A stretch of DNA of 42,229 nucleotides. It comes from Holosporales bacterium. Its GTDB lineage: Bacteria > Pseudomonadota > Alphaproteobacteria > Holosporales > Holosporaceae. Position numbers and translations under genes: made by a program. The notes beneath the pieces are model-generated. The model did no database searches and was not told where the DNA came from. It worked only from the letters and a program-made list of their open reading frames with translations. This document shows positions 1 through 8,526 of this stretch, piece by piece (positions within the stretch are counted from its first letter, which is position 1; the number at the start of each line of letters is the position of its first letter). Location: assembly GCA_947461445.1 (NCBI GenBank), contig CANHKV010000010.1, positions 1 through 42,229 of the forward strand. The letters run 5' to 3'.

Positions 1-485
1 ACACCCGCCACATCTGAAAAAAAGATCTGATTTTTTTCCGGATCCATCATTTTTGCCCGAGATCGACCAAAACCCATGGCACGACCATTGCTGTTTTGAA
101 CTTGGCGGAAAAAGAAGAACCAAATCAACAAACTGAAAATCAGAGGCAAAAAGATTTGAACCAGCAAGAAAAAGCTGATAGAGGGTTCCTGATACAAATA
201 ATCAAACTGCACACTGTACTGATTCAGCAATGGAATGGGATCAAAGGTACGCGGTGTATTCACCGTAAACAATTGATCATCTTGATTTGAAAATTCCAAG
301 CATTGGTCATGCAACATGACTTTTTTCACCTGACCGCGTCTGACTTGATCTAAAAAAGAAGATAATTCTTGGGTGGGTGGTGTCTTTTTCACCATAACAG
401 AATGGTATATATGATAGCTGCAAATAATAGACAGTACGATGAAAACCCAAATCAGTAAGTTTTTCGTGTTTTTCTTGAAGGCCAT
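1..485 (-). CDS. ftsH: FtsH ATP-dependent zinc metalloprotease, N-terminal part (runs off the window)
   Basis: FtsH is the membrane-anchored AAA+ protease that degrades misfolded membrane proteins and regulatory proteins, including LpxC in many Gram-negatives. Only the first ~161 codons are here, read leftward from an ATG at 485. A first transmembrane segment lies at about residues 10-28, followed by a ~75-residue periplasmic domain and a second transmembrane segment at about 103-127 rich in Phe/Leu. Next come a basic cytoplasmic linker containing SRAKMM and the motif FSDVAGV, which in FtsH lies just before the Walker A loop. The window ends there, so the ATPase and HExxH protease domains cannot be seen. 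The order of topology and the DVAG motif make the family call firm. Confidence 0.93.
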   Translation of the reverse strand, partial: MAFKKNTKNLLIWVFIVLSIICSYHIYHSVMVKKTPPTQELSSFLDQVRRGQVKKVMLHDQCLEFSNQDDQLFTVNTPRTFDPIPLLNQYSVQFDYLYQEPSISFFLLVQIFLPLIFSLLIWFFFFRQVQNSNGRAMGFGRSRAKMMDPEKNQIFFSDVAG

Positions 486-562
486 GAATACTCTATATTT
501 TTTTAGACAAGAATTAATAAACCGCTCTGGGTTCCGCTTTTAGTATACAAAAAACAACGTTT

Positions 563-952
563 TTATACAAGATCTGTTTCATCAGATTCTAAATCTTTTG
601 AAATAGATTGCATCAAATAACGCATTTCTTGTTCTTTTTTGATTTGATGATCAAATACAAAACGAACTTTTGGAACATATTTTCCAGTCATATGAGGCGC
701 TAATTTGTACTGAATATTTGGTGCCAAGGTGTTCAAATGCCGTAATAAGGCAGCCGATTCTTTTTGGTAATCAAATATAACCAATGTGGCCAATCGTAAA
801 TCAGGGCTCATGCGCACATCCGTAAGATAGAAATCAGATGGAGAAAACTGGGTATCCCATTGCATCGCTTCTGGAATAATATGGGCCAAATAAGTACGCA
901 ATGTGGCCGCAACACGTAACGGACGCTTGTTAATCAAGGTGCAAAAAATCAA
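563..952 (-). CDS. rbfA: Ribosome-binding factor A
   Basis: RbfA is a small KH-type protein that binds the 30S subunit and assists late 16S rRNA 5'-end maturation. The 129-residue product has the family's opening pattern (RPLRVAATLRTYLAHII), the central segment YLTDVRMSPDLRLATLVIFDY and the C-terminal pattern VPKVRFVFD, and the length is normal for the family. The reading frame has no ATG at its head. An in-frame TAA lies two codons upstream of a TTG at 952, and another TTG follows at 937, so initiation appears to use TTG. No strong Shine-Dalgarno site is seen. Two tRNA genes lie upstream on the same strand, and ftsH lies downstream. Confidence 0.9.
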   Translation of the reverse strand: MIFCTLINKRPLRVAATLRTYLAHIIPEAMQWDTQFSPSDFYLTDVRMSPDLRLATLVIFDYQKESAALLRHLNTLAPNIQYKLAPHMTGKYVPKVRFVFDHQIKKEQEMRYLMQSISKDLESDETDLV

Positions 953-1022
953 ATTTTATGTCTTATTCTAATGCGCACCATACCATAACACAACGTTTTT
1001 TCAAAGAATCCTCTATTTATTC

Positions 1023-1098
1023 TGGCACGCCCAAAGGGATTTGAACCCCTGACCTTTGCCTTCGGAGGGCAACGCTCTATCCGCTGAGCTATGGGCGC
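1023..1098 (-). tRNA. tRNA-Arg(CCG)
   Basis: The cloverleaf reads on the minus strand from 1098. The acceptor GCGCCCA pairs with TGGGCGT (one G-U pair at the end), the D-arm is GCTC/GAGC, and the anticodon stem TTGCC/GGCAA encloses the loop CTCCGAA, giving anticodon CCG for Arg CGG codons. The T-arm contains GTTCAAATC. The 3' CCA is encoded (1023-1025). Confidence 0.96.
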
Positions 1099-1108
1099 AG
1101 GATAATTT

Positions 1109-1138
1109 ATCATAAATGAAAAAATGGTGAATCGGCAA
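1109..1138 (-). promoter_or_regulatory. Promoter of tRNA-Arg
   Basis: On the minus strand, TTGCCG and TATGAT are separated by 18 bases. The -10 box ends 10 bases before the mature tRNA 5' end, which suits a short 5' leader removed by RNase P. This is by-eye sigma70-type matching only. Confidence 0.55.
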
Positions 1139-1187
1139 GGGTAAAACTGTAAACAGGTGGATGTTTTTTGTTTTCTGAAAAGAGGAA

Positions 1188-1274
1188 TGGTGCCCAAGAG
1201 AAGACTCGAACTTCCACAAAGCTATGCTTCACTAGAACCTGAATCTAGCGCGTCTACCATTCCGCCACTTGGGC
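1188..1274 (-). tRNA. tRNA-Leu(CAG)
   Basis: This is a class II tRNA read on the minus strand. The acceptor GCCCAAG pairs with CTTGGGC, and the D-arm begins TGGCGGAATGG as in other Leu tRNAs. The anticodon stem CTAGA/TCTAG holds the loop TTCAGGT, giving anticodon CAG for Leu CUG. A long variable arm follows, and the T-arm contains GTTCGAGTC. CCA is encoded at 1188-1190. Confidence 0.96.
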
Positions 1275-1282
1275 ACACCAAC

Positions 1283-1311
1283 AGTATGACCATTTTTTAA
1301 CGCTGTGCCAA
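1283..1311 (-). promoter_or_regulatory. Promoter of tRNA-Leu
   Basis: On the minus strand, TTGGCA and CATACT are separated by exactly 17 bases, with the -10 box 8 bases upstream of the tRNA 5' end. The match to sigma70 consensus is good for the -35 box and fair for the -10 box. Confidence 0.55.
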
Positions 1312-1434
1312 GACCATAGCGGCGATGCTTTTGATGTTTATGTCAGAATTTTTCTTCAGAATCGTATAACCTTGGCTCAAGGAACCTTTGGGTTAATGGA
1401 TACCATGGGTTTAATAGAAAGTCAGGTACTGGGT

Positions 1435-1716
1435 TTATGGGTACAAAATAACCTTTTTTTCCGGATCAATATTCCGAAACAATAACCACATGTATTGTTC
1501 CATTAAATCTGGATCAATGTTTTCCTGTAACAGGCTGACTTTTACGCGCAGGGCATGCCATTTTTGTAACAAGCGTTTTTCTTTGGATTCTAATTGGGTC
1601 AAAATCTGCTTCTTTTCTTGCCAAACATAATATCCTCTTTGACCGTGTAATCCGTGATATCCCAAATAGGCAGAAATTAGAGCAAAAATTAACGCCGTAA
1701 TAACTTTGGAAAGCAT
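1435..1716 (-). CDS. ftsB: Septum formation initiator FtsB/DivIC family
   Basis: FtsB-type proteins are bitopic divisome components that pair with FtsL and FtsQ at the division site. The 93-residue product has a short N-terminal cytoplasmic end and a transmembrane segment at about residues 4-20. A Gly/Tyr-rich turn (GYHGLHGQRGYYVW) follows, which is typical of the alphaproteobacterial members, and then a heptad-like coiled coil rich in Gln, Glu, Lys and Leu (about residues 33-60). It ends with a DPDLMEQ segment. The ATG at 1716 (MLSKVIT) is preferred over a start 23 codons further up because it puts the membrane segment at the N-terminus. The usual alphaproteobacterial neighbours (eno, pdhA) are absent here. 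Confidence 0.82.
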   Translation of the reverse strand: MLSKVITALIFALISAYLGYHGLHGQRGYYVWQEKKQILTQLESKEKRLLQKWHALRVKVSLLQENIDPDLMEQYMWLLFRNIDPEKKVILYP

Positions 1717-1821
1717 AGTGCACCAGATAAAACCTGACCTGATCGTATCGTAAAAAACAAAGGTGCAACAGTCCCCCCTTTCCATGAAAATAGATCCCCC
1801 TAGATGCCCTGAGCCACCTCG

Positions 1822-3003
1822 TTATGCACGGTCATTAACCATTCCTGATGCAGTCTCCAGGGTTTTGGAAATGGCTGCCGCACCCAAATGCTGAAAAGAG
1901 TCTCCAGCCCACAATTGCCCCATGGCTGTTTTCGATTGCTGTGATTGTTCAGCCCTGATGTGCGGATCATTCAAAAAGAGCAAAGCGCATTGGGCCAAAC
2001 ATTCTGGTTTAAATTGCCCTTGCAAATATTCTGGAACAAACGGGTGATCAGATATGATGTTAATCAGCCCCACACTGGTGCGTGTTAATAAGGTGCGTAA
2101 CAGCCATTCTGTTGGCTTTGGAACCTTGTATCCCAAAATCATTGGCGTTCCTTGGTATGCCAACTCGATGCTGACGGTTCCAGATGCGGCCAGAGCCAAA
2201 GTGGTGGAAGCAAACAAATGGTGTTTGTCTGCCGATGGTATAATCAGACATTCATTTCCCATGGGGGGCCAGAATGACTCGGTTCCTGGGGCACGAACGG
2301 TTGCCACCATTAATTCAGGATGATGTTGGCGTAAAATTCGGGATGTTTCCAATAAAATAGGCCAAAACTTCTTGATTTCTCTGGGGCGGCTGCCTGGCAA
2401 TAAACAAATCAAGGGGCGTTTGGGGCCATATTTTTCCCAAAACAATTCAGTACATCCCTTGGGTGACGACAGGATGGGATGTCCGATAAAAGAATAGGCC
2501 ATATGGCGAAAAAAGCTTTCTTCAAATGGAAAAAGCGATAAAACATGATCTGTTCCAGCAGGCACCAGTGTCCGAGCTTGCTTTGGACGCCAGGCCCAAA
2601 CGGGTGGTGGTACACATTGAATTCTTGGAATATGGGATGTTTTTTTATTGGATCTGATTTTTTTGCCTAAACGCAAGCAAAAATCTGTGGAATCAATGGT
2701 TAGTAATCCCGCAGGTTGTATTTGTTGAATGGATTGCACTGCTTCGTAAAATCGCCGAATGAATAGGGGCGCGCGTGCCATAATGGCTCCAAATCCCATA
2801 TGCGATAAATCTGTCATGGGGAAAATAGATTGGAATGCCCCAGCTGATTCCATCAAAGGGCCACCGACACCACAAAAGGATAATGATGGGTTCTGTTTGC
2901 GTAATCCTTGGATCAATTCTGCACCCAAAATATCGCCGGATGGTTCGCCCGCCACCACAAAAAGACAGGTCATAGGGTGTTGCATTATTGATCCATAGAA
3001 CAT
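1822..3003 (-). CDS. lpxB: Lipid-A-disaccharide synthase
   Basis: LpxB is a GT-B-fold glycosyltransferase at the inner face of the cytoplasmic membrane. It joins UDP-2,3-diacylglucosamine to lipid X to make the lipid A disaccharide. The 393-residue product opens with the family signature FVVAGEPSGDILGAEL, followed by the FCGVGGPLM and MGFGAIM segments. In the C-terminal domain it has the LLPGSRPREI loop and an ASGTVSIELAYQGTPMI segment, which forms the nucleotide-sugar site in this family. Length is normal. Starts at 3003 or at the ATG six codons later (2985) are both possible. No other lpx genes are nearby, unlike the lpxD-fabZ-lpxA-lpxB cluster in free-living relatives. It implies that lipid A is still made. 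Confidence 0.93.
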   Translation of the reverse strand: MFYGSIMQHPMTCLFVVAGEPSGDILGAELIQGLRKQNPSLSFCGVGGPLMESAGAFQSIFPMTDLSHMGFGAIMARAPLFIRRFYEAVQSIQQIQPAGLLTIDSTDFCLRLGKKIRSNKKTSHIPRIQCVPPPVWAWRPKQARTLVPAGTDHVLSLFPFEESFFRHMAYSFIGHPILSSPKGCTELFWEKYGPKRPLICLLPGSRPREIKKFWPILLETSRILRQHHPELMVATVRAPGTESFWPPMGNECLIIPSADKHHLFASTTLALAASGTVSIELAYQGTPMILGYKVPKPTEWLLRTLLTRTSVGLINIISDHPFVPEYLQGQFKPECLAQCALLFLNDPHIRAEQSQQSKTAMGQLWAGDSFQHLGAAAISKTLETASGMVNDRA

Positions 3004-3108
3004 TTATTCTGCGGCAATAATACAGGCGGTGACAAGGGGGAGCAGGATTAATACGAGTGATGCTTCAGGAATAGATGGGGAGGGGGACTGATGCATCCCC
3101 CAAAGGTT

Positions 3109-3133
3109 TCGGCAGATATATTCTACCTGCCGA
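3109..3133 (-). terminator. Hairpin downstream of tlc, possible terminator
   Basis: TCGGCAG (3109-3115) and CTGCCGA (3127-3133) form a perfect 7-bp inverted repeat with an 11-base loop, just beyond the tlc stop codon. No T-run follows on the minus strand, so it may protect the transcript end rather than terminate. Confidence 0.35.
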
Positions 3134-3152
3134 GTTGTACGTGTCAGAGCCG

Positions 3153-4682
3153 TTACGCCTGATTTTTATCAGAAGAGTCCGACAGCTTTTTTTCATACTC
3201 ACCAGATAATTTCTGAACAGCCCACCACCAGGTTAAACAAATAAAACCTGTAACTAAACCAATGACTATGGTAAAGGTGTGACCGTCAAAAAACTTACCA
3301 ACCATCATGTTAATAACGCCACCGCCAGATTTTCCAGCACGTCCGCCGATGACGTCAATGGCGGCTTTACCCTTGATTTTGCTTTCCTCGTCCAATGGAA
3401 TATAGGCCATTTCTTTGGTCGGATCGAACAAAGAATATTTTGCCGATTTGGTTGATACGTTTTGTGCCAATCCAATCCACATGGCCAATGCCGGTGCGGC
3501 TGCACCAACCATCTCGCAAACACCGGCCATAAAAGGCATGTCTTTGAAAATTAAAAAGGCAAAAAACAAGCCACCTGTGATCAAGCTGACCATGGGGGTG
3601 ATGCTGGCCGCAATACGCCATCCAAAAATGCTGATCAAATTTTGAGAAAATATAATCAGGACCATGGTTGAAACCCCCGTATAAATATACAGGTTGCTCA
3701 TAAAGCTGTTGTATTCAGACTTGTTTCCCGCAAAATAGGCTTTGACAGAATCTTTCCAAGACACCTCGACCAGGTTAATGGTAATGCCATAGGCCAACAC
3801 CAAAATGGTGATGTATCCCAAATATTTAGACTGCATCAAAAATTTTAAACTTTCACCAATGGACAATTTTGGTTTCTTCTTTTTCGCGCCACCAGAGCTG
3901 GCATTGGCTGTGCCATCCAAACAATGACGATTAATCCAGTAATAACTGGCGATGATCGTTAACCCGGCCAGCGTCACAAACCCACACAAAAACTGAATGG
4001 TAGAGGTAAAATCATGATCAACCACAGCACCAACAGCGCTTGCGCCTGCTTCAGGATCCTTTACACCGGCATATTTACCCAATAAACCCGCAGCAATCAG
4101 TCCCAAATTCGACCACAATCCATAAATAGGATACAGTCTTTTGGCTTTTGATGTGGGGATAACCTGGTTTGCAAATTGCCAGAATAAAATACCAACAGCC
4201 ACGTTTCCAAACAATTCCGCCATTAAATAAAACAGCGTAAAGGACCAATACCCAATTAATGGCGAAATGCGTCCCAAAAACCCTTCTGACCACATGGCAA
4301 CCGTTTCTGGTGAAGCATGAAAGCTCTGGTGAATAGGGTACAAGAAAAACGCATAGACAAAGAAAAAAGCCACAAATGGAATCAAAGTGGTATAAAACAG
4401 CCTCTCCTTTGACAAAACGTTGCTCATTTTCGCGTACAAGATCACAAATAAAATAGATCCAGGAGTAACCACAAATAATTTGGCCATGGATACCACCATT
4501 TTGGTGTCCACATGAGGCGCATTAATGAGCAGGGTGTCTTTCAGCGTTCTAACAATAGTATAGGTGAACAAAATACAGAAAAGCATAATGCTCATCGCAA
4601 TAAATTGATTCATTTCATCCGCGTAAACGGGCAAAAGGCGTTTTCGCCACTTTCCCAATTCAGGTAACGATATGCTGGCCAT
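3153..4682 (-). CDS. tlc: ATP/ADP translocase (Tlc/NTT family)
   Basis: Tlc proteins exchange host cytosolic ATP for bacterial ADP (energy parasitism) or import other nucleotides. They occur in Rickettsiales, Chlamydiae, Holosporales and plastids. The 509-residue product has the family length and about 11-12 hydrophobic segments. The N-terminal region (FTYTIVRTLKDTLLI) matches the conserved first-helix motif of this family. Later hallmarks include FYLMAELFGNV and a C-terminal SLFDPTKEMAYIPLDEE segment, which is strongly conserved in NTTs. It closes with a charged tail. An AAAGGA Shine-Dalgarno lies 7 bases before the ATG at 4682. Whether the substrate is ATP/ADP or another nucleotide cannot be told by eye. 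It is the strongest indicator of intracellular life in this window. Confidence 0.95.
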   Translation of the reverse strand: MASISLPELGKWRKRLLPVYADEMNQFIAMSIMLFCILFTYTIVRTLKDTLLINAPHVDTKMVVSMAKLFVVTPGSILFVILYAKMSNVLSKERLFYTTLIPFVAFFFVYAFFLYPIHQSFHASPETVAMWSEGFLGRISPLIGYWSFTLFYLMAELFGNVAVGILFWQFANQVIPTSKAKRLYPIYGLWSNLGLIAAGLLGKYAGVKDPEAGASAVGAVVDHDFTSTIQFLCGFVTLAGLTIIASYYWINRHCLDGTANASSGGAKKKKPKLSIGESLKFLMQSKYLGYITILVLAYGITINLVEVSWKDSVKAYFAGNKSEYNSFMSNLYIYTGVSTMVLIIFSQNLISIFGWRIAASITPMVSLITGGLFFAFLIFKDMPFMAGVCEMVGAAAPALAMWIGLAQNVSTKSAKYSLFDPTKEMAYIPLDEESKIKGKAAIDVIGGRAGKSGGGVINMMVGKFFDGHTFTIVIGLVTGFICLTWWWAVQKLSGEYEKKLSDSSDKNQA

Positions 4683-4834
4683 AAAAATCCTTTAACAAAT
4701 GTGGGCTAGTCTTTGATTTTATCCAAAATGCCCCGAATGACTTCCTTTTATGAATACCTCAATTTCGGTTTAAAACCAATAGGAGATAGGCGTTTTATGG
4801 AAAAAACACGAAAAATACATCAGTCATAAGGCGA

Positions 4835-5407
4835 TCATGGGACTAGACTGACCTGTTCCACTTCTGGAATGTAATATTTCAATGTTTGCTCTATACCACC
4901 TGTTAATGTTTCCGATGAGTGTGGGCAGGTAGAACAAGCGCCCTGTAATGAAACATAGACAATGCCTGATTCGTAACCACAAAAAGAAATCATTCCACCA
5001 TCGGCCTCCACGGCTGGGCGAATGCGTGAATCAATTAATTCCTCTATGTCTTTACAAATGGCAGCAATTTCCGGAGTTTCTGGTTTCCAGTTTTGCCATT
5101 TTTCATCATTTTTTTCCCCCGCATCCATCAATCCTATGGTCAGTGGAAATGAACCCAAATGATGTTGTAATATGGACATAATGATGCTTTCTAACAGCGT
5201 CCATGGCACATCCGCCGTTTTATTGATTGTGATAAAATCAGGAGTTAATAAAATGGAATCAATACCAGGTAACGAGAGTAAATCGTCTAACACAGGATGG
5301 TTTTTCCCTTCTGGCAAAGAGGAGAACAAGAAATATCCGCTATCGACAGGGGGGGTGCCCAAAATAATTTTCAGCGCTAATGGGTTGGGTGTTTGTTCCG
5401 AATACAT
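4835..5407 (-). CDS. Nfu-type Fe-S cluster scaffold protein
   Basis: Nfu proteins carry Fe-S clusters from the assembly machinery to client enzymes. The 190-residue product has the two-domain layout of the alphaproteobacterial/mitochondrial NFU1 group. The N-terminal Nfu_N domain begins with the near-invariant QTPNPLALKI, and the C-terminal NifU-like domain holds IRPAVEADGGMISF and the cluster-binding GACSTCP motif (Cys158 and Cys161). The spacing and length are normal, and both cysteines are present. No sufABCDS or isc genes are in the window. The gene is alone between tlc and an exported hypothetical protein on the other strand. It may supply clusters to lipoyl synthase and respiratory enzymes, which is an inference from family knowledge. 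Confidence 0.92.
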   Translation of the reverse strand: MYSEQTPNPLALKIILGTPPVDSGYFLFSSLPEGKNHPVLDDLLSLPGIDSILLTPDFITINKTADVPWTLLESIIMSILQHHLGSFPLTIGLMDAGEKNDEKWQNWKPETPEIAAICKDIEELIDSRIRPAVEADGGMISFCGYESGIVYVSLQGACSTCPHSSETLTGGIEQTLKYYIPEVEQVSLVP

Positions 5408-5591
5408 GATTTTTTAATGGTACGTAGATGATGCATACAGCGTAACGCACTTTATGGATCTGAAACCAGACCACAGGATGAAAATCCCTTTGCATAGGTT
5501 TTTCATTGCGCAACCTTTTGAAGTCACACTATTGATTCTGAAAGGTTTTTAATGTTTTTATATAAAAAATGTTTATTTAGGGATTTCAGTT

Positions 5592-6227
5592 ATGATGATA
5601 TTTTTACGGCTATTTTTAATGGCGGGGCTAATGATAACAGGCCTATTTCATGGAGAAGTAGCCGCCGTAGACAACATGCAAAATGCGGCGTACGATAACA
5701 ACAATATGCTCTTTGTTATAAATAAAAGCGGCAATAAATGTAAAAGAGAAATTGTTGATATTTTTGAAAACCCAATCCAGAATAGAGATATTAATGTCAC
5801 TTTTTCTTTTATTTATTCTGAAAAAGATTCCAGTAAATACAAATGTATAGATCAAACGCAAATAGATGAAATACAAATTTCTACATATAATTTAGAATTG
5901 GTAGAATTTTTATTCAAATGCGGATTTAACAATGATATAAAATCTGGAACCATCAATTATGAGCATATAACCAGCAATCTTCCAAACATCCATCCTCTGA
6001 AAAATTTGACCAAAACCATACCTACAAACACTGAAGAAGCAGGCTTGTTAACAAGGATTGAGGTTGTGTGTCCAGAAGAGCATCTCAACCAAGATCAGTT
6101 AGATAAGGCCAAAAAACACTATGCTAGTACAAATGAGACGACCACAATGGCAAAAAAAATCAGATTCTACTTAATCTATAGAAAGAAGATTCGAAAATAT
6201 CAGAAAATTGATCCTCAGGAGGATTGA
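5592..6227 (+). CDS. Exported hypothetical protein, AT-rich, four cysteines
   Basis: I do not recognise this 211-residue protein. It begins with a clear signal peptide (basic-free start, hydrophobic core FLRLFLMAGLMITGLF, probable cleavage after AVA near residue 25). The mature part is rich in Asn, Ile, Lys and Thr and holds four cysteines (KCK, KCID, KCGF, VCPE), an even number that would allow two disulfides in the periplasm or outside. The C-terminus is strongly basic (RKKIRKYQK). The gene is visibly more AT-rich than its neighbours and has an AGGGA Shine-Dalgarno 9 bases before the ATG. It ends 8 bases before the convergent comEC stop. A host-directed secreted protein is possible, but nothing in the sequence proves it. 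Confidence 0.72.
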   Translation: MMIFLRLFLMAGLMITGLFHGEVAAVDNMQNAAYDNNNMLFVINKSGNKCKREIVDIFENPIQNRDINVTFSFIYSEKDSSKYKCIDQTQIDEIQISTYNLELVEFLFKCGFNNDIKSGTINYEHITSNLPNIHPLKNLTKTIPTNTEEAGLLTRIEVVCPEEHLNQDQLDKAKKHYASTNETTTMAKKIRFYLIYRKKIRKYQKIDPQED

Positions 6228-6235
6228 TGGCATTC

Positions 6236-8374
6236 TTAATTAATGCGCCATGGCCGCTGTTCTGGCGCAAGCATGATTTTTCCTTTGGAATCCAACATCA
6301 TGCATCCTGTGCAGGGTTTGAAAGAGTGGTGGATAATGAGGTGCTCACCCCATCCAATACAGAGTGATAAAAAAGGGGTGTTTTGTTCTGGATGGTTAGA
6401 TTGTGGCATGCGGTACCAAGGCAGACCATGGGTGCCACAATCGGATGGGTGATCAGGCCATAAACGAACATGCGCCACGCCAAAGGCTTTGGACCAATGC
6501 TGTACCGACCATTTGCCTCTGCGTAAAGAAGATACCCAAAGAATATCCCGATTTCTATCGACAAACGCCACCAAACGATGATCCACGTCGATTAAAAATA
6601 TTGGATTGGTACGGTAATACTGACCCAGTATCATGGCGCCAATCCACACAGATAATCCCCACCACCGCATAGGAGTTTGCCATAACAACAGCCAACAAAT
6701 GCCTAACATTTCAATGGCAAAAAATACGCTGTCATAAGGGCGAATCCACGCAATCATCCATGCCCCATACCGAGCTGAATAGGCCGCAATGTGCATCAAT
6801 CCCCGTAACGATACTGCCCAAATATTCATCATGGTGCTGGCAAAGGGAGTGTTTAAACATACCAGTGCCACAATACCCAAGGGCATAATCACAATGGCGG
6901 TAAAGGGAATGGCAATCATATTGCTGATCATGCCTTGTAAGGAAATGTGATAAAAATGGTGCACCATAATGGGCAACGTCATTACTGTAATGGATCCGCT
7001 GGACCATAACGAATCTGTGATAAAACGCTTTGCCTTTAATACTGGTCGGGGAATGGGTAATCGTTTGGGTTTCCAAGGCGTGCGGTATCGTTTGTGCATT
7101 CGCCATTCGTACACGGAAATCAGGCCACCCACCGCAGCAAAAGACAACTGAAAACTCAGCGATAATAAGGATTCGGGTTGCAGAATTAAAAACGTGGCTG
7201 CACACAGCATCAAAATGCGCATAGAATGGCGTCTGCGTCCCACAATCATGCCCAGCATGGTGGCTGCCATCATGAAAAAAGCCCTTTGAACCGGGTATCG
7301 TTGGCCTGAAATCATCAAATAAACCCACCCCACCCCCAGGGATAATAGAGCGGCAATGCGATCCAAATTGACGTAAAGGGCCAATCTAGGAATGCATGCC
7401 AATGTGCGTTGAAATACCATAAAACACAAACCCGATAAAATGGACATATGTAATCCAGCAATGGCCAACAAGTGTGCCAATCCCGAATCGGAAAATTCTT
7501 GACGTGCGTTTTGGGGCAGAGCGATTTTATCCCCTGTGACCAGACCACATGCCACAGCCCCCAGAGGAGGCGGCAGAAACCCGTGTAGTTTTCGAGTCAG
7601 GCCGTGACGCCATTGGCTGAGAACATCGGGATGTCGAGATAAAATGCGCGCGCCCGTGATGGCAAAACCCGATGCCCCAATCCCTTGAAAGAAGTATTGT
7701 CTTGCTGGATCGTGGGCACCAGGGAAGCAAGGGCCAGGCAACGGCGTTAATACGGCCTTTAAACGAATATGGTCGCCCTCTAATAAAGGAACACACGCGG
7801 TTCGAATGGTGATCATGGCTTTTTTGGGCAAAGCAGGAGAAGGATTTTTGGATGGACTGTTGCATTCTTGGGGGGGATGTGTTTTCCAAGATGATATAGA
7901 GTCGTAAGAGGCACGATGGATGCGTAAAACAATACGTTGAAACAATGTGGATGTGGATGCAGGGTGGTCAATGCCCTCGATGATTCCACTGATCCAGATG
8001 GGGCCAGTACTTTGACTGATGGGATGGGGGTTAACAGATTCCGTGCGTAAAAGGGCCAAGAAAAAGCCCAAGCCTGCCCAAAATAATCCCCATGATAAAA
8101 AGGCAATAATGCATAATCGGGTTAACAATCCAACGGCCATCAATGCCACCAACCCCATGACCCAAAGAATACGATGGTGCAAAGAAATGATTGGTTCACT
8201 GTGAAGGGAAAAGTACCATGCAATGCCCATAGCCAAAGCCACTGGAATCCACAAAACCCAACGGGGCCGCTCCGATTCCAGTCCTGTAATAAGGTTCTGG
8301 TATAATTGCTGCATCATGATTTGCATGGCAACCCCGTATTTAAAAACAGACCAGCGATTGATGGGCATCTGCAT
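6236..8374 (-). CDS. comEC: ComEC/Rec2 family DNA-uptake channel protein
   Basis: ComEC forms the inner-membrane channel that passes single-stranded DNA into the cytoplasm during transformation. The 712-residue product has an N-terminal membrane/DUF4131-like part (to about residue 230). The competence domain with the hallmark LAHLLAIAGLHMSILSG follows at about residue 275, then SGQRYPVQRAFFM and a series of hydrophobic helices to about residue 600. The last ~110 residues (from about IDVDHRLVAFVDR) are soluble, but no HxHxDH metallo-beta-lactamase motif is visible. This fits the shorter alphaproteobacterial ComEC type. Starts at 8374 or 8326 are possible. No other com genes are here, so a role in DNA uptake is inferred only from the family. 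Confidence 0.88.
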   Translation of the reverse strand: MQMPINRWSVFKYGVAMQIMMQQLYQNLITGLESERPRWVLWIPVALAMGIAWYFSLHSEPIISLHHRILWVMGLVALMAVGLLTRLCIIAFLSWGLFWAGLGFFLALLRTESVNPHPISQSTGPIWISGIIEGIDHPASTSTLFQRIVLRIHRASYDSISSWKTHPPQECNSPSKNPSPALPKKAMITIRTACVPLLEGDHIRLKAVLTPLPGPCFPGAHDPARQYFFQGIGASGFAITGARILSRHPDVLSQWRHGLTRKLHGFLPPPLGAVACGLVTGDKIALPQNARQEFSDSGLAHLLAIAGLHMSILSGLCFMVFQRTLACIPRLALYVNLDRIAALLSLGVGWVYLMISGQRYPVQRAFFMMAATMLGMIVGRRRHSMRILMLCAATFLILQPESLLSLSFQLSFAAVGGLISVYEWRMHKRYRTPWKPKRLPIPRPVLKAKRFITDSLWSSGSITVMTLPIMVHHFYHISLQGMISNMIAIPFTAIVIMPLGIVALVCLNTPFASTMMNIWAVSLRGLMHIAAYSARYGAWMIAWIRPYDSVFFAIEMLGICWLLLWQTPMRWWGLSVWIGAMILGQYYRTNPIFLIDVDHRLVAFVDRNRDILWVSSLRRGKWSVQHWSKAFGVAHVRLWPDHPSDCGTHGLPWYRMPQSNHPEQNTPFLSLCIGWGEHLIIHHSFKPCTGCMMLDSKGKIMLAPEQRPWRIN

Positions 8375-8470
8375 AGATTGCTTGGCCTGACGAACACGTT
8401 TACCGCAACCATCAGTTTACTCTGGAATGGTCAATGGTGTAAAAAGAAAGTTAAGATTCCACTCTTGGGG

Positions 8471-8499
8471 TTGCTTTTCTGGCCCAAGGGGGGTATGAA
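8471..8499 (+). promoter_or_regulatory. Candidate promoter of era
   Basis: TTGCTT and TATGAA are separated by 17 bases in the space between the divergent comEC and era genes. The -10 box ends 27 bases before the era ATG. No Shine-Dalgarno is evident between them. Confidence 0.4.
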
Positions 8500-8526
8500 C
8501 AAGACATAGACTTTACATTAATCATC

